This document shows positions 10,601-19,283 of a stretch of DNA of 64,000 nucleotides, piece by piece (positions within the stretch are counted from its first letter, which is position 1; the number at the start of each line of letters is the position of its first letter). This stretch comes from Siphonodentalium dalli (Eukaryota > Mollusca > Scaphopoda > Gadilida > Siphonodentaliidae). The stretch is from contig CP136062.1 in the NCBI GenBank assembly GCA_032622095.1, positions 200,019,887-200,083,886 of the forward strand. The letters are read 5' to 3'. The notes under the pieces are model-generated. The model ran no database searches. It saw only the letters and a list, made by a program, of their open reading frames with translations, and was not told the origin of the DNA. Position numbers and translations under genes: made by a program.

Positions 10601-12445
10601 ATTTCATTTTTGCGAATTTTGAGCTCGTTAGCGCGATAACTCAAACAAATATTAACCAAACTTGCTGTATGCCACCTAAAACTCGACCCAGCATCTCTGA
10701 TGCTACCGCTTGTTTTAAATTATTTAAATGTGTTTAACATGTGTATTTCTAATAAAGGAATCCGGGGACAAAATATATAGTGCCATTAGTAAAGATCCAA
10801 ATAGTGAGTGAGAGCCCTAGATTCACTCTCAAGGTCCCCCAGACCCCCTCCTAATGGGACGGGGACACCCCCTTCCATACCTACATCACATTATGACCCT
10901 GGACACCAATAGGATGGCTCTGGACACCCTTATGATGATTATGGACACCCACCTGGTGGCCCTGGACATAACAGTATGGTCCTGGACACCCACAGGACAC
11001 CCATCGTGTGGCTTGGTACACCCACAGTATATGACCCTGGACACCAATTGGATGGTCATGGACACCCATCTGATGGCCTTGGACACACACGGGACACCCA
11101 TAGTGTGGCTTGGAACACCCACAGTATGGACCTGGACACACATAGGATGGCCCTCGACACCCATATGATGACCCAGGGCACCCCCAGTATGGCCCTGGAG
11201 ACCAATAGGATGGCCCTGGACACCACACAAGACACATTAGATGGATTACTGAAACGTTTCTGGCACATTAATCAATATTACCATGGGAAATTATAACTTG
11301 ATTTAAATTTCCGTTGAAAAAATAGCAATTTTCAAATAAATAATATGTTATGTGGGCCATTTTGGATTGTGGCCAACTAAATTGGGTCATTATTACATAT
11401 ATAAGGTTTGGTATACTACATGACTGTTTAATAGCAATATATGCCACTATTAAGTATCATTATGACCATATAACTGAATATCTCAAAATTTAAGCGAAAT
11501 GGGGGAAGTTGGGGTTGGTGGCCATTTTGTTTCTTCCTTGACCTAGATATTTCACAGTCACAGCAGATGGATGACTAAACAGTTGCGTGATTATTAATCC
11601 ATATTTTCATGGGAAATTCTAGCTTTAGGTAAAAAAAAAACCTGTAATTTTTAAGTAAAAATCTAAAATAGTGGCCATTTTGTGGTGGCCGTTTTGGATT
11701 CAGGTTCACTCAATTAAGTCACAATTATGCGGAAAACTATCAGGAAGACGATCGAAGTTGTTTTGTAACGATTGGTTGAATAATTTTGCCACAAAGGCCA
11801 AAAACGTAGACTTGGGGTACAATCGGGAGAAATGGCGGCCATCTTGGATTACAAAAAATGCTCAAAGCTGATTTTCGATATGTTCTTCCAGAGACTTTCT
11901 CGCTTATTTTGATACCAAATTCGCTTCTATACATTTTTCTTCCAGGTAGGCCCACTATTTTGGGTTCAACGACTAGTCTATAACATGAGTTACCAGGCTA
12001 CTGAGTTCTGATGAGATAAATTAAATTTACTATTGACACAATAATTTTAACTTTTTTGTTAGCATATTCCTAAATTATTTTACAGGGCATTGCGGATGAA
12101 GATATTGAAAGTAGTCTTGAAAGCAACTTACTGGATCCTCCTAGGCTTGTAGCATTCCACGAGGGAGATGTGGTGAAAGGCATGTTCATCCTGGCGGACG
12201 GGAATATTATAAAAGCCTTTGGGAGCTCGGTGCATTCTGGTATTAATCAACTGTTGAGTTCATACTATATTTTCGATCTGAACTACCCGCGGTGTTTCGC
12301 CATGGTTTTGGCAGCCCTCCAGATTTTTGTGATGGGGGAACCATACTCACACAAAAAGAAAGGGGGTGATGTATCCAAAAAGTTCTTGTTTTTTATTAAA
12401 AAACTTCGGCCGATATTTGATAACGTTCAGCTTCCGGAAGATTGA
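4384..12445 (+). CDS. Five-exon gene, SAMD3-like/uncharacterised family (5' end missing)
   Basis: Five exons (4384-4643, 5508-5855, 7952-8062, 9151-9261, 12086-12445) join without a frame break, all introns after the first exon lying in phase 0. They give about 395 residues ending at a TGA. Recognisable blocks in order: a helical region ending in MYRKWPCI...GLQPW, a basic SFLVKQISQKIRHKR stretch, a proline/lysine linker, NKVLDKFPCLRDG, a middle block, and a C-terminal domain with FGSSVHSGINQLLSSYYIFD and NYPRCF. This order matches from memory the family annotated as 'sterile alpha motif domain-containing protein 3-like' or uncharacterised in fish and invertebrates. No SAM domain is seen here; it would lie in missing 5' exons if present. 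Biochemical function is unknown. Introns are full of small transposons. No canonical AATAAA lies in the first 350 bp after the stop; ATTAAA occurs near 12814. Confidence 0.7.
4960..5345 (+). repeat. Pearl-like core repeats in intron 1
   Basis: Three degenerate copies of the GATAACTTTAGT ... CAAATTTGG module lie near 5076, 5130 and 5310, preceded by a TTCGTCCGTCTG remnant of the microsatellite typical of this class. Lies entirely between exons 1 and 2. Confidence 0.45.
5508..5855 (+). CDS. Exon 2 of the SAMD3-like gene
   Basis: Acceptor TTAATTTCAG at 5498-5507 and donor TAT|GTGAGT at 5855/5856 enclose exactly 116 codons. The translation begins SFLVKQISQKIRHKRLAEKQ, which continues the GLQPW block of exon 1. 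It then runs through a lysine-rich linker with PPPPKKGR and an acidic/helical region, to NKVLDKFPCLRDG. The frame closes soon after the donor, supporting splicing. Confidence 0.75.
6009..6319. mobile_element. hAT-type MITE with 8-bp target duplication
   Basis: Element 6017-6311 (295 bp) begins CAGGCCTCAAGCTA and ends TAGCTTGAGGCCTG, a perfect 14-bp terminal inverted repeat. It is flanked by the identical 8-mer ATTGAGAG at 6009-6016 and 6312-6319. An 8-bp duplication with CAG-like ends is diagnostic of the hAT superfamily. No transposase frame is present, so it is non-autonomous. It lies in intron 2 of the host gene. The perfect duplication suggests a fairly recent insertion. Confidence 0.85.
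6344..6517 (+). mobile_element. Old copy of the 83-bp-palindrome TTAA MITE
   Basis: Shares with the complete copy at 17175-17462 the start CCCATTGTTGA, the central palindrome GGATGTTCAGATAATAAG...CTTATTATCTGAACATCC, and the end TGAGTATTCAGTCA...GGGTTAA. The palindrome loop has decayed and the left TTAA is lost. Abuts the hAT MITE just upstream. Confidence 0.7.
6679..7893. mobile_element. Non-autonomous hAT element, 1.2 kb
   Basis: Element 6687-7885 starts TAGAGCCCGGCGAAGC and ends GATTCACCAGCCCTA, imperfect inverted termini (TAG-GC-GG-GAA shared). The 8-mer ATGTGTAG is repeated exactly at 6679-6686 and 7886-7893. Sub-terminal regions at both ends are rich in ATTCGATTCG in opposite orientation. 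No transposase coding sequence is recognisable, and the open frames inside are short. Lies in intron 2 of the host gene. Confidence 0.75.
7952..8062 (+). CDS. Exon 3 of the SAMD3-like gene
   Basis: Acceptor TATTCTTTCAG ends at 7951 and donor CCCCAG|GTTGAT is at 8062/8063. The exon is 111 nt, exactly 37 codons in phase 0, reading ICYAFAVQFRSDRLVAMS through NMDPQ with no stop. Length and phase agree with the neighbouring exons. Confidence 0.65.
8200..8630. mobile_element. Element with long terminal inverted repeats, intron 3
   Basis: The left end AGCCCGCGATTCCTCCGGCT, continuing CTAACAGCTTGGGATAT, is matched in reverse by the right end at about 8594-8630 with few mismatches, giving roughly 37-bp terminal repeats around a 431-bp element. 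Flanks AACTGCCGT and AACTGTACC are only partly alike, so the target duplication is uncertain. A second hairpin arm (CCGGCTCTAACAGC at 8570) lies just inside the right end. Superfamily unassigned. Confidence 0.6.
8741..8927. mobile_element. Tc1/mariner-type MITE
   Basis: Ends CAGTGATGCCCGCAATAATT at 8743 and its reverse complement finishing at 8925, with further pairing through TTAACCAC. Both sides carry TA (8741-8742, 8926-8927), and CAGTG starts with TA targets are typical of Tc1/mariner. At 183 bp it can carry no transposase. Lies in intron 3. Confidence 0.75.
9151..9261 (+). CDS. Exon 4 of the SAMD3-like gene
   Basis: A strong polypyrimidine tract with acceptor CCTTTTTTTCAG ends at 9150, and donor AAAGAG|GTAAAC is at 9261/9262. 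The 111 nt encode 37 residues (DSDLNLSDVLKYVEREV ... IVEMKE), phase 0 at both ends, the same length as exon 3. Confidence 0.7.
9425..10157. mobile_element. 733-bp element with 31-bp perfect terminal inverted repeats
   Basis: The 31 bases at 9425-9455, starting AGATCAAATAAGTAGTTCG, are perfectly inverted at 10127-10157. Near the right end the interior carries recurring CTGCCTC(C/A)C segments separated by A-rich DNA. No coding frame of note. The flanks (TTAATTA / GGCCTAA) show no clear duplication, so the superfamily is open. Lies in intron 4. Confidence 0.65.
10235..10690 (+). mobile_element. Pearl-like element with two core repeats, intron 4
   Basis: Bounded by GTCGAGTTTTA near 10235 and TAAAACTCGAC near 10678-10688, an inverted pair. 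Inside are two ~165-bp core repeats sharing GATTATA(A/G)GGGGCGGAGCTATG, GAATTTTGAGCTCGTTAGCG and CGATAACTCAAACAAATATT. GGACGGGCGGGG replaces the usual microsatellite. The layout matches the 43.9-kb element, but the core sequence is a different subfamily. Confidence 0.55.
10875..11235 (+). repeat. Degenerate minisatellite, GGACACC-based
   Basis: About a dozen loosely matched units of roughly 25-30 bp, each with CCTGGACACC(C/A) followed by ATAGGATGGC- or CAT(A/C)TGATG-like segments. The unit spacing leaves several frames open on both strands, which is why spurious open frames appear here. Lies in intron 4. Confidence 0.75.
11336..11880. repeat. Dispersed repeat with GGCCATTTTGG motifs, intron 4
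   Basis: The motif GGCCATTTTG(G/T) occurs at about 11355, 11520 and 11675, with ATGGCGGCCATCTTGG near 11833. The same motifs occur at 34.4-34.8 and 36.9-37.6 kb. Probably an interspersed repeat of unknown class; boundaries not defined. Confidence 0.4.
12086..12445 (+). CDS. Terminal exon of the SAMD3-like gene
   Basis: Acceptor TTATTTTACAG ends at 12085; 119 codons follow to TGA at 12443-12445. This is the most family-like part: FGSSVHSGINQLLSSYYIFD, then NYPRCFAMVLAALQIFVMG, then a lysine-rich segment and VSKKFLFFIKKLRPIFD. In relatives this block closes the protein, so the stop is at the expected place. Confidence 0.75.
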   Translation, partial: GIADEDIESSLESNLLDPPRLVAFHEGDVVKGMFILADGNIIKAFGSSVHSGINQLLSSYYIFDLNYPRCFAMVLAALQIFVMGEPYSHKKKGGDVSKKFLFFIKKLRPIFDNVQLPED

Positions 12446-12626
12446 TAAAAAGAGAATGTTATAGAAAGCCAAAAGTGACATGCTTGTATGAACAACCAAT
12501 CAAATGTGCGTAACATGATAATATCATGTACTGTCACAGAATGCAAATTTTACAGAAATGCTCAAGGGCTTTGTGTATTTAAAGGGGCATTTCATACTTT
12601 CAAGCGAGACTATGAGTGGCTGTGGA

Positions 12627-12772
12627 TTAACCCATTGTTCATATGTAGGGATTTTTTAGAATATGAACAGGTGGCAGATTCCTATTCACTCATTTATATG
12701 GATGTTGAAACTGATGTTGAGATAATAATTTCAACAATGTTGCTTGAACTTAAACTTATTATCTGAAAATTC
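12627..12772 (+). mobile_element. Decayed copy of the 83-bp-palindrome TTAA MITE
   Basis: Begins TTAACCCATTGTTC, identical to the terminus of the copy at 17175. Near 12738-12770 it has CAACAATGTTG followed by AACTTAAACTTATTATCTGA, remnants of the central palindrome. The right terminus is not found. Confidence 0.5.
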
Positions 12773-12913
12773 TACCGCTTGTATATAAGTTTGTTTAAAG
12801 AATTTATATTAATTAAAGTTCGCATGCATGTTAAACTTACTTAACTTAACGCATGTTAAACTTAATTTGCCATTGTTAATGTCATGATTCTATTTTAAAC
12901 TCATTTTGGCAAG

Positions 12914-13407
12914 TTTGGCAAATTCCATTTGGGCAAATATATTGTAGACATAAACACGCAGTGACAGTTGGCAATAATTTTTGTAAATTGTCACAAGAAT
13001 TTTGTAAAAAGTGAGATTATGTAGAAGTTAGAACATTGTGAAAATTAACAGATTTCCTTATGTTATGTGTGTAATTGGCCAGACAATTATTCTGAACACA
13101 GTGGTATCCACTGAACTGGGACAGATTAATCTGAACTATTAATACCCCACATCAGCCATATGATGGAGGTCAGGATGGGATTAAAGCTTTTTCAACTCAA
13201 TTCACTGAAGGTTAGATGTGAATTCCTTATGGGTGGCTACAGTTATCTCCAAAACTAAAACACTAACACAATATAGCAGAACCTATTCATTTTTACAATG
13301 TTCTACATAATCTTACTTTTTACAAAATTCTTGGACAAAAATATAGCTATAAACTGTCACTGCGTGTTTATGTCTACAATATATTTGACCAAATGGAATT
13401 TGCCAAA
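12914..13407. mobile_element. Foldback-type element with ~140-bp inverted ends
   Basis: The left arm TTTGGCAAATTCCATTTGG ... TATTGTAGACATAAACACG ... GCAGTGACAGTT is matched in reverse by the right arm at about 13270-13407, with mismatches and small indels. The centre, about 210 bp, has no coding capacity. No target duplication is clear (flanks GGCAAG / AGTTCT). Confidence 0.7.
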
Positions 13408-14454
13408 AGTTCTTCAAATGTGAGTTCTTGTCAAAATAATGTTTTAAATTGTCCCTCAAAAGCATAATTTTTAAATTTTATTAATATAATAAAATAATAT
13501 GTGGTAAAGCAGTTATGCCCATTCTAATTCTCTTCGATAAAATCTGGGTCATTTCCAGGTAGCTTAAGTAACTTTTCAAGCTGTCAGTCTGAAGCTGGCC
13601 CATGCAGTCCGAGTAGGGAAAGTCGAGTCAAAAAAAACAATTGTCATCTTTTCCGATTGTCAAAAAAATATTTAGGCCTAGTTCTCTTCTGCAGCATACT
13701 GTTTTACTTTTTCAATAAACTTCATATATTATCCAGATACGACACAATATACAATTGGTAACTTAAAATTTGTGAGAATAGTGCCGATGAAAAACGTCAA
13801 CGACGTCATCATTGCACGTCAATCATTTGTGTGAAACTGAAAATGAAACTACGATAGACTTAGGCCAGCCTGTGTGTAATGTTGAATGGGGTTTTCTGAT
13901 CGTCACCGATTGTGACCGATCACCAATCCCAGCCAAATTGAGAGGATCAGAAATTTGAAATAATTAAATTTTAACCGCGCTTGGGGCCGATACTACGTGA
14001 AAACTTAGCTCAGTTAAACTAAAACAGGTTCATTTTACGATTGTTTGGCTCCGTTTAATGTTTTATGCATTTTCATCAGCGCTACTGATATGAATTATGT
14101 GTCAATTTTAGTGGACGACCAAAATAAAAATTATGATTTTTAGTTTTCGAACGCTGCTGGCATCTCTGGAACCTGGGGTACGGTGTTGAACCAAACTTTT
14201 TCGAAAACTATAGATATTAGGACACAGAATGGTGCATTTGGTTACAGATTTAGGAAAGAGAAAACCGTTTTGTGGGGGCAAAATTAGATGTACCTATCTT
14301 TTTCTACTTTGGAAGTCCTATACCTTCTCAATATTTTAATAATTTTTTGTTTTAATTTTTTTGATACCCATGCAGTAACCCATGTGTTTGCAGTCAGGCA
14401 ATTTTGATCGATGGCTTAATTTCTTTGAACATTCCATTAGAGCCAACAATATAT
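13408..14454. other. No gene seen
   Basis: AT-rich sequence with short homopolymer runs. No exon-like frame, RNA gene or repeat that I can define. Confidence 0.4.
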
Positions 14455-14972
14455 TTAAGCCCAATTCACACTACTGCCATGCGTGTGTCGCGTCCGATGC
14501 GACAGTTATAGATTAGTGATAATAGCATAGCGACATTCGCAACCGTCGCATTGACAATATATATTTTGACGCAACGCAACTGTTGCATACCTTATATGGA
14601 AAACATGTGTAGCGTCAGGCATTGGCAATGTTCGTCAAGTCATTAGCGCGTGTTATCTCCCTTTCCATCGAAATCATTTGTCAACAGATACTTAACCTAA
14701 GAAGCGTCGGAGAAATGATTTTGCGGGTTCCACTGCATCTAATGTTTCACAATTATCCTATTGGGGTACCGATATGAAAGAGATTTATCTGTGCAGAGCT
14801 CAGCACTAAACTAAATACAAGTAAAATGTATAATTGTTTTGTTACCGGCTGTCCAGTCCGGAAATCTCTGATTTGTCGATATTCGGACTCTGTGCGACCG
14901 TCGTTGCAGTGTGAATGTGTATGTTCGTGTCGGACGCAACGCACACATCGCAGCAGTCTGAATGGGCCTTTA
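14455..14972. mobile_element. MITE with 3-bp TTA target (Harbinger-like)
   Basis: Element 14458-14969 starts AGCCCAATTCACACTACTGC and ends GCAGTCTGAATGGGCCT; the two ends pair in reverse at about 24 of 30 positions. TTA occurs on both sides (14455-14457, 14970-14972), as expected for PIF/Harbinger-type transposons. Internal TGCGAC-rich segments are also repeated in inverse orientation. 512 bp, no transposase. Confidence 0.6.
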
Positions 14973-15686
14973 TCCTTCTATGGACACTATGTGTGGCATT
15001 TTATTTAATAAATTTAGGATGTGTTGCATTTATTAGATAAATAATGAACGCATGTATGATTATTCTGTAAAACGGAATACACTAAGTCTTATGCATGTAT
15101 GATATCAGGTGCGACATCAGCCCTCGGTCACCTCACATCAGCCTTCGGTCTCAGGCTGATATATATAAGGTTACCTCGGGCAGATCCATCACTGACACAC
15201 ACAACCAAATTGCGGAAATTCCAGCAAACTTTGTCGTTTCGCACCCAAATTTGAAAACTGTCAACATTAACATGGGAGATCTTCATATACCATTTACTCC
15301 GACCAATGTCAGAATGTGCCCAGCAGTCTATTTCACGGAAATCATATCCAGATTAACAATTTGAACATTCACAACCACTTGAAAAATGAATTTGAAAACA
15401 TGACATGAACTGACATTGAATTCGGCGGGTGAATGACATTGTTCGGTGTGAGTAAAGATAAAGTTCCAATTACAATCAATTGACTACGAAACATGTTGTT
15501 GAAAATTATATTAAATTAATTGTTATTTCGTATTAATTGTCATCGTACATGTATGTACATGCACATTACCAAGCACAAATATGAATATGAGATATGATAA
15601 TGAAGTTATCTTTTCTGAATGGGACGGCGACAAAGTGGTTAATAAAGATGGCCTGATTAATGTATACATGCAAATTGTTGAAGTGT
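14973..15686. other. No gene seen
   Basis: Short imperfect inverted repeat around 15118-15165 (CATCAGCCCTCGG / CATCAGCCTTCGG, TCAGGCTGATAT). The 89-codon open frame at 15095 has no recognisable features. Confidence 0.35.
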
Positions 15687-15960
15687 TATATGAAAAGTGA
15701 CTCAATTCCATATATAGCACCAGAATCCATTGAATTAAACCGCCGAAACATCACAAAAAATGGGCAAATTGTTGAATTTCCGAACTTTGAATACTACATT
15801 CCTTTAGAGCAGTCTCTGCACAATTTATTAGAGCTACCTGAGGTATGGCATTATGTACAACATCCCCATTTTTCTTCCAATATATGCAGGATTTTTGTGA
15901 TGGTGAGTTTTTTCAGACGCATCCCCTTTTCATAGAAAATAAGGCTAGACCAATTTAATA
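15687..15960 (+). pseudogene. Frameshifted fragment of a transposon-associated protein
   Basis: One frame reads SDSIPYIAPESIEL ... FEYYIPLEQSLHNLLELPEV; after a frameshift near 15885 another reads MQDFCDGEFFQTHPLF. The order YIPL-LHNLLE ... DFCDG-F-HPLF is a hallmark I recall from a repetitive 'hypothetical protein' family in fish and invertebrate genomes, usually thought transposon-derived. The continuation expected for that family is not recognisable downstream, so this is a broken fragment. A 47-nt intron bounded by GAG|GTATGG and TATGCAG is possible but implausibly short. Confidence 0.45.
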
Positions 15961-16794
15961 ACTTGGATTACGAACCCGCCGATAACAAATTAGGAGAAAT
16001 TGAATAAAAATAAAAATTGGAGAGAATTTAAAAAAACAAACAAATTAGAAATTTTTTGTGTGAGCATAAATATGAAGTTATACCATATCTAAAACATCTG
16101 TATCAGTATGATTCAGTAATTTTATGGTACTTTTTGAACAAATACTAACACCCAGCTTTTCATGAGTAACAATATTCACATTGACATTTTCAGGAATTAT
16201 CTGGCAATAAAAGAGTTTAATATTAAAGCAGTGGTTTAAATAAACATGGGCACAATCTAATCTAAATATTAAGCATGTAGCCTTGTACACTCATATTAAA
16301 ATAGTAGGAAATGTTCATCTATTGGGTGTAACAGTTAATCACTCTGAACATACCATGGAGTGAGAGGTGCATATGTCATTCTATGCCAACAATTAATGTA
16401 CATGGCATGCATAATTTTAAATCCATTTTTCATGAGGTTGTGAGATAATAGAGATTTTCAAGGTAGTCTCAATGCATGTTTCCTTGTATGAAGTGTTTGA
16501 TTGATATAAAAGTTAAGCCATATACTATTAAACAATCAGGAGACTAGTATAAGTATGACTACATGAAATTCGGTCATTCAGTAATTATCCATCCGCGGGT
16601 GACAGACACCGGATAAAAGTGGTCTAATTGTGTTTTTCCTCTCCATCTTCAGATTTTCATCCTCGATATTCGTAATTCAAGTTATCAAATTGTTCTGACC
16701 TAAGAGTGCACTGCAGTTGATTCTGAATACTGATGATCTGGAGATTACAAATCCACTTGGGTCTCACACAAAGAAACAAAAATATCATTATTGT
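15961..16794. other. No gene seen
   Basis: AT-rich; no supported frame, array or inverted repeat. Confidence 0.4.
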
Positions 16795-17110
16795 CCCCCG
16801 AAAAATATCGGAGGACTATTATAATCAGCATGTCCGTCCCGATGTGTTGTCCGCATGATAACTCGAGTTCCTCCGACCCAATTGAGATGAAACTTGGTAT
16901 GTATGTGTAGTGACCAAGAATAAAGGCCGAGTTCGACTCGGGGCTCGGTCCGATGATTTATGACAGAGTTATTGCCCTTTTTCACCCATTTTCGACTTCG
17001 AAAATCCAACTTTTCATGTTGTCCGCATGATAACTCAAGTTCTTTCCATCCGATTGAGATGAAACTTGGTATCTATGAGTAGTGAGTCAAATGGCTCAAC
17101 ACACAGAGTG
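16795..17110 (+). mobile_element. Pearl-like element fragment
   Basis: Starts TGTCCCCCGAAAAATATCGG (short terminal hairpin CCGAAAAATATCGG), then GTCCGTCC, then two copies of a module with TGTTGTCCGCATGATAACTC and GATGAAACTTGGTAT about 175 bp apart. The same layout appears at 29.2 and 43.9 kb. The right end is not clear. Confidence 0.6.
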
Positions 17111-17174
17111 GTATCACACAATTATTTCGGGCATTGCTGTATTATTTTATTTTGTGTAAACCGCCATTGTCACT

Positions 17175-17462
17175 TTAACCCATTGTTGACTGAATGGACT
17201 CTCCCACTCAATGAGAAGCATATTTAATGGAATATTCCATTGTTATTTTATAGGGGTGTAATTTTAATATAATCAGACGATGGACAGAAAAATCACCCTT
17301 GAGATTTTTCAAAGGATTCCCATTTGTAGGGATGTTCAGATAATAAGTTCAACAAACAGCCTCAGGCTGTTTGTTGAACTTATTATCTGAACATCCCTAC
17401 AAATGAATTAAAGGGAATCTACTAACTACCCGTCAATGAGTATTCAGTCATGAAAGGGTTAA
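17175..17462 (+). mobile_element. piggyBac-like MITE with 83-bp perfect palindrome
   Basis: Flanked by TTAA (17175-17178, 17459-17462) with ends CCCATTGTTGACTGAATGG and TTCAGTCATGAAAGGG. TTAA targets and CCC...GGG termini are typical of piggyBac-superfamily elements. At 17322-17404 lies a perfect palindrome: ATTTGTAGGGATGTTCAGAT through a GCCTCAGGC centre and back. No transposase. Best copy of this family here; relatives at 6.3, 12.6 and 60.0 kb. Confidence 0.8.
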
Positions 17463-17602
17463 TGCTTATATAAAACTTATGTTGATTGTTGTTGCGACAA
17501 ACCAAATAAATGATGTCAATTCTATATTTCTATCTATGTTTGTATGTGAATATGTTATTTGTTATGAATATTAAAAGGTATAAAAATCCAATTTGTGATA
17601 TG

Positions 17603-17756
17603 TGGTCCCAGATAACATTGGCGTTGTCCAACTTAACATTGGTGCATTGTCCAACTTAACATTGGTGTGGTGTGATTTTATGTGGTCCCAGATAACATTG
17701 GCGTTGTCCAACTTAACATTGGTGCGTTGTCCAACTTAACATTGGTGTTGTGTGAT
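17603..17756 (+). repeat. Tandem repeat, TAACATTGG(C/T)G-based
   Basis: Two ~80-bp copies, each starting TGTGGTCCCAGATAACATTGG and holding three shorter units built on CCAACTTAACATTGGTG. Confidence 0.8.
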
Positions 17757-18125
17757 TTTAACACATGTGTTCAAAAAATTTGATTTGAACGCGTAAATGT
17801 GTGCAATATCTGTTACATGTGTTCGTAACATGTGTATGCGTTCAAATATTCTGAACACTTGTGTTAACAATCTGAACACCAGTGTTAGCTTAGCTTTAAC
17901 GCGATTATGTGTGCAAAATTAAACACTGGTGTTCATTGTTTTAACACATGTGTTCACAATATGAACACTAGTGTTAATTTAAGTATAACACATTTACGTG
18001 TGAATTGATTTAACGTTAGTGTTAACTTCTTTAACACTGGAGTACTGACTTTGAACAGATTGACGCGTTTATTATCTGTTACAATTTTTGTGTTAAGATT
18101 TTTAACACATAGGTTTACAGTGTAT
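17757..18125. repeat. Cluster of AACACNNGTGTT palindromes
   Basis: At least six short palindromes of the form (T/G)AACACNNGTGTT(C/A) occur within about 220 bp (AACACATGTGTTC, GAACACTTGTGTTA, GAACACCAGTGTTA, AACACTGGTGTTC, AACACATGTGTTC, GAACACTAGTGTTA), followed by degenerate versions to about 18125. The half-sites alternate orientation. Confidence 0.75.
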
Positions 18126-18144
18126 ATATTCCAGAATATGTTGT

Positions 18145-18360
18145 CGTTCTTAGTACATTTAAAGGTACGGTTGGCCTTGGCGGTGGGTATCCTGTGAAAA
18201 TATTTACACCCGTCAAAAACCGCCACAAACAGAAAGAACATCAAAATATAGACATACTTTGTCCGTATACAAATAAGAAATATCGCATAAACAGTATGCT
18301 ATTCTCATATGTTTAACCATTGTTATGTAAACAAAAGCATAAAAAGTTACTTTTCTGGTG
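18145..18360 (+). repeat. Dispersed repeat R2
   Basis: The block with GGTACGGT, TTGGCGGTGGGTAT, AATATTTACACC and AAAACCGCCA, then an ATAGACATA segment, recurs at about 52375-52560 in the same orientation with roughly 75% similarity by eye. Class unknown. Confidence 0.55.
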
Positions 18361-18361
18361 T

Positions 18362-19265
18362 TTGTTTATATTATGATGGTAAACATAAAGAGCGTTCTTT
18401 GTTGGTGAATTCCTGATATGGAACTAATAAAGAGTGTTTATGTCATCTGTGTGTGATTAGCCAGTAGCATTGTGCTGTCATCTGTAACCCAATCAGGTTC
18501 TTGCTTAGGTAAAATATCGTAGGTATTTATGATAACATGCTGTTTACGCGATGGTCATGGTATATATGAACTAAACTGTATGCGTTTTAATGTTTTTCTG
18601 TTTACGGTGTTTGGAACAAATATGAATATTTTCGACAATTAAGGCCTCACGTGCCTTTAAGCTTTACTTTACTGTTCATGGATTCTCACTGCAGTTATAA
18701 ACGTATATTTTTGGAATGGCCGATTATTCGTTTGGAGGGAGATACAAGCAGACGACAAACGTTCGAACAGATAACACAAGTGGAAAAGGTTCATACAAAT
18801 TGGTGGCTCTTTGTTTAAAGCCACATGGCAGTTTGCGCTCCCAAATACACACAATATTATTCGCTTTTGAATTGTTCTCAATATCGAAATAGGTCGATAC
18901 ATATCTGAATTACCTTTCTACGAGCATTCTTAACCCAAAAAGAAGCATTGAAGTATAATGAAAAATAAAACTGTGAATACGGTGTTTGGATCCCAAACAC
19001 AAAACAGCCATTTGCACGACATTTAACAGAAAAGAGCGTTCCGTGGTAGTCTATTCCTGAAATGGTAGCAATAAAGAGCGTTTCTCTGACTTCTGGCGAA
19101 AAGTTGAAAACGGTTGAAAAATGGCTGTGACTTTATCAAGTGCTTTTTTCAGAGCATATGAAGCGGGATATCAATAGTTCGTTTATTTATCGACCTATTG
19201 TATCCGTCGCTTCAAATAACGTGGAAAAAAATTGGAGGTTCGAATGAGCCATGTCCGTTTAACTT
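18362..19265 (+). repeat. Dispersed repeat R1 (AAAGAGCGTT family)
   Basis: The best copy, about 18910-19265, contains CTACCTTTCTACGA-like DNA, AGAAGCATTGAAGT, GTTTGGATCCCAAA, AGAAAAGAGCGTT, TCTATTCCTGA, AATAAAGAGCGTTT and GAAATGGCTGTGAC-like segments. It aligns through about 320 bp with 30795-31110. A shorter copy lies at 18362-18450; others at 22258-22360 and 33070-33330. No terminal repeats seen, so class is unknown. Confidence 0.6.
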
Positions 19266-19283
19266 AATATTTCAGCGTTTCTG

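Noticed and set aside
10854-11296. Overlapping open frames on both strands around 11 kb
   Set aside because: Produced by the GGACACC minisatellite, with repeats in every frame.
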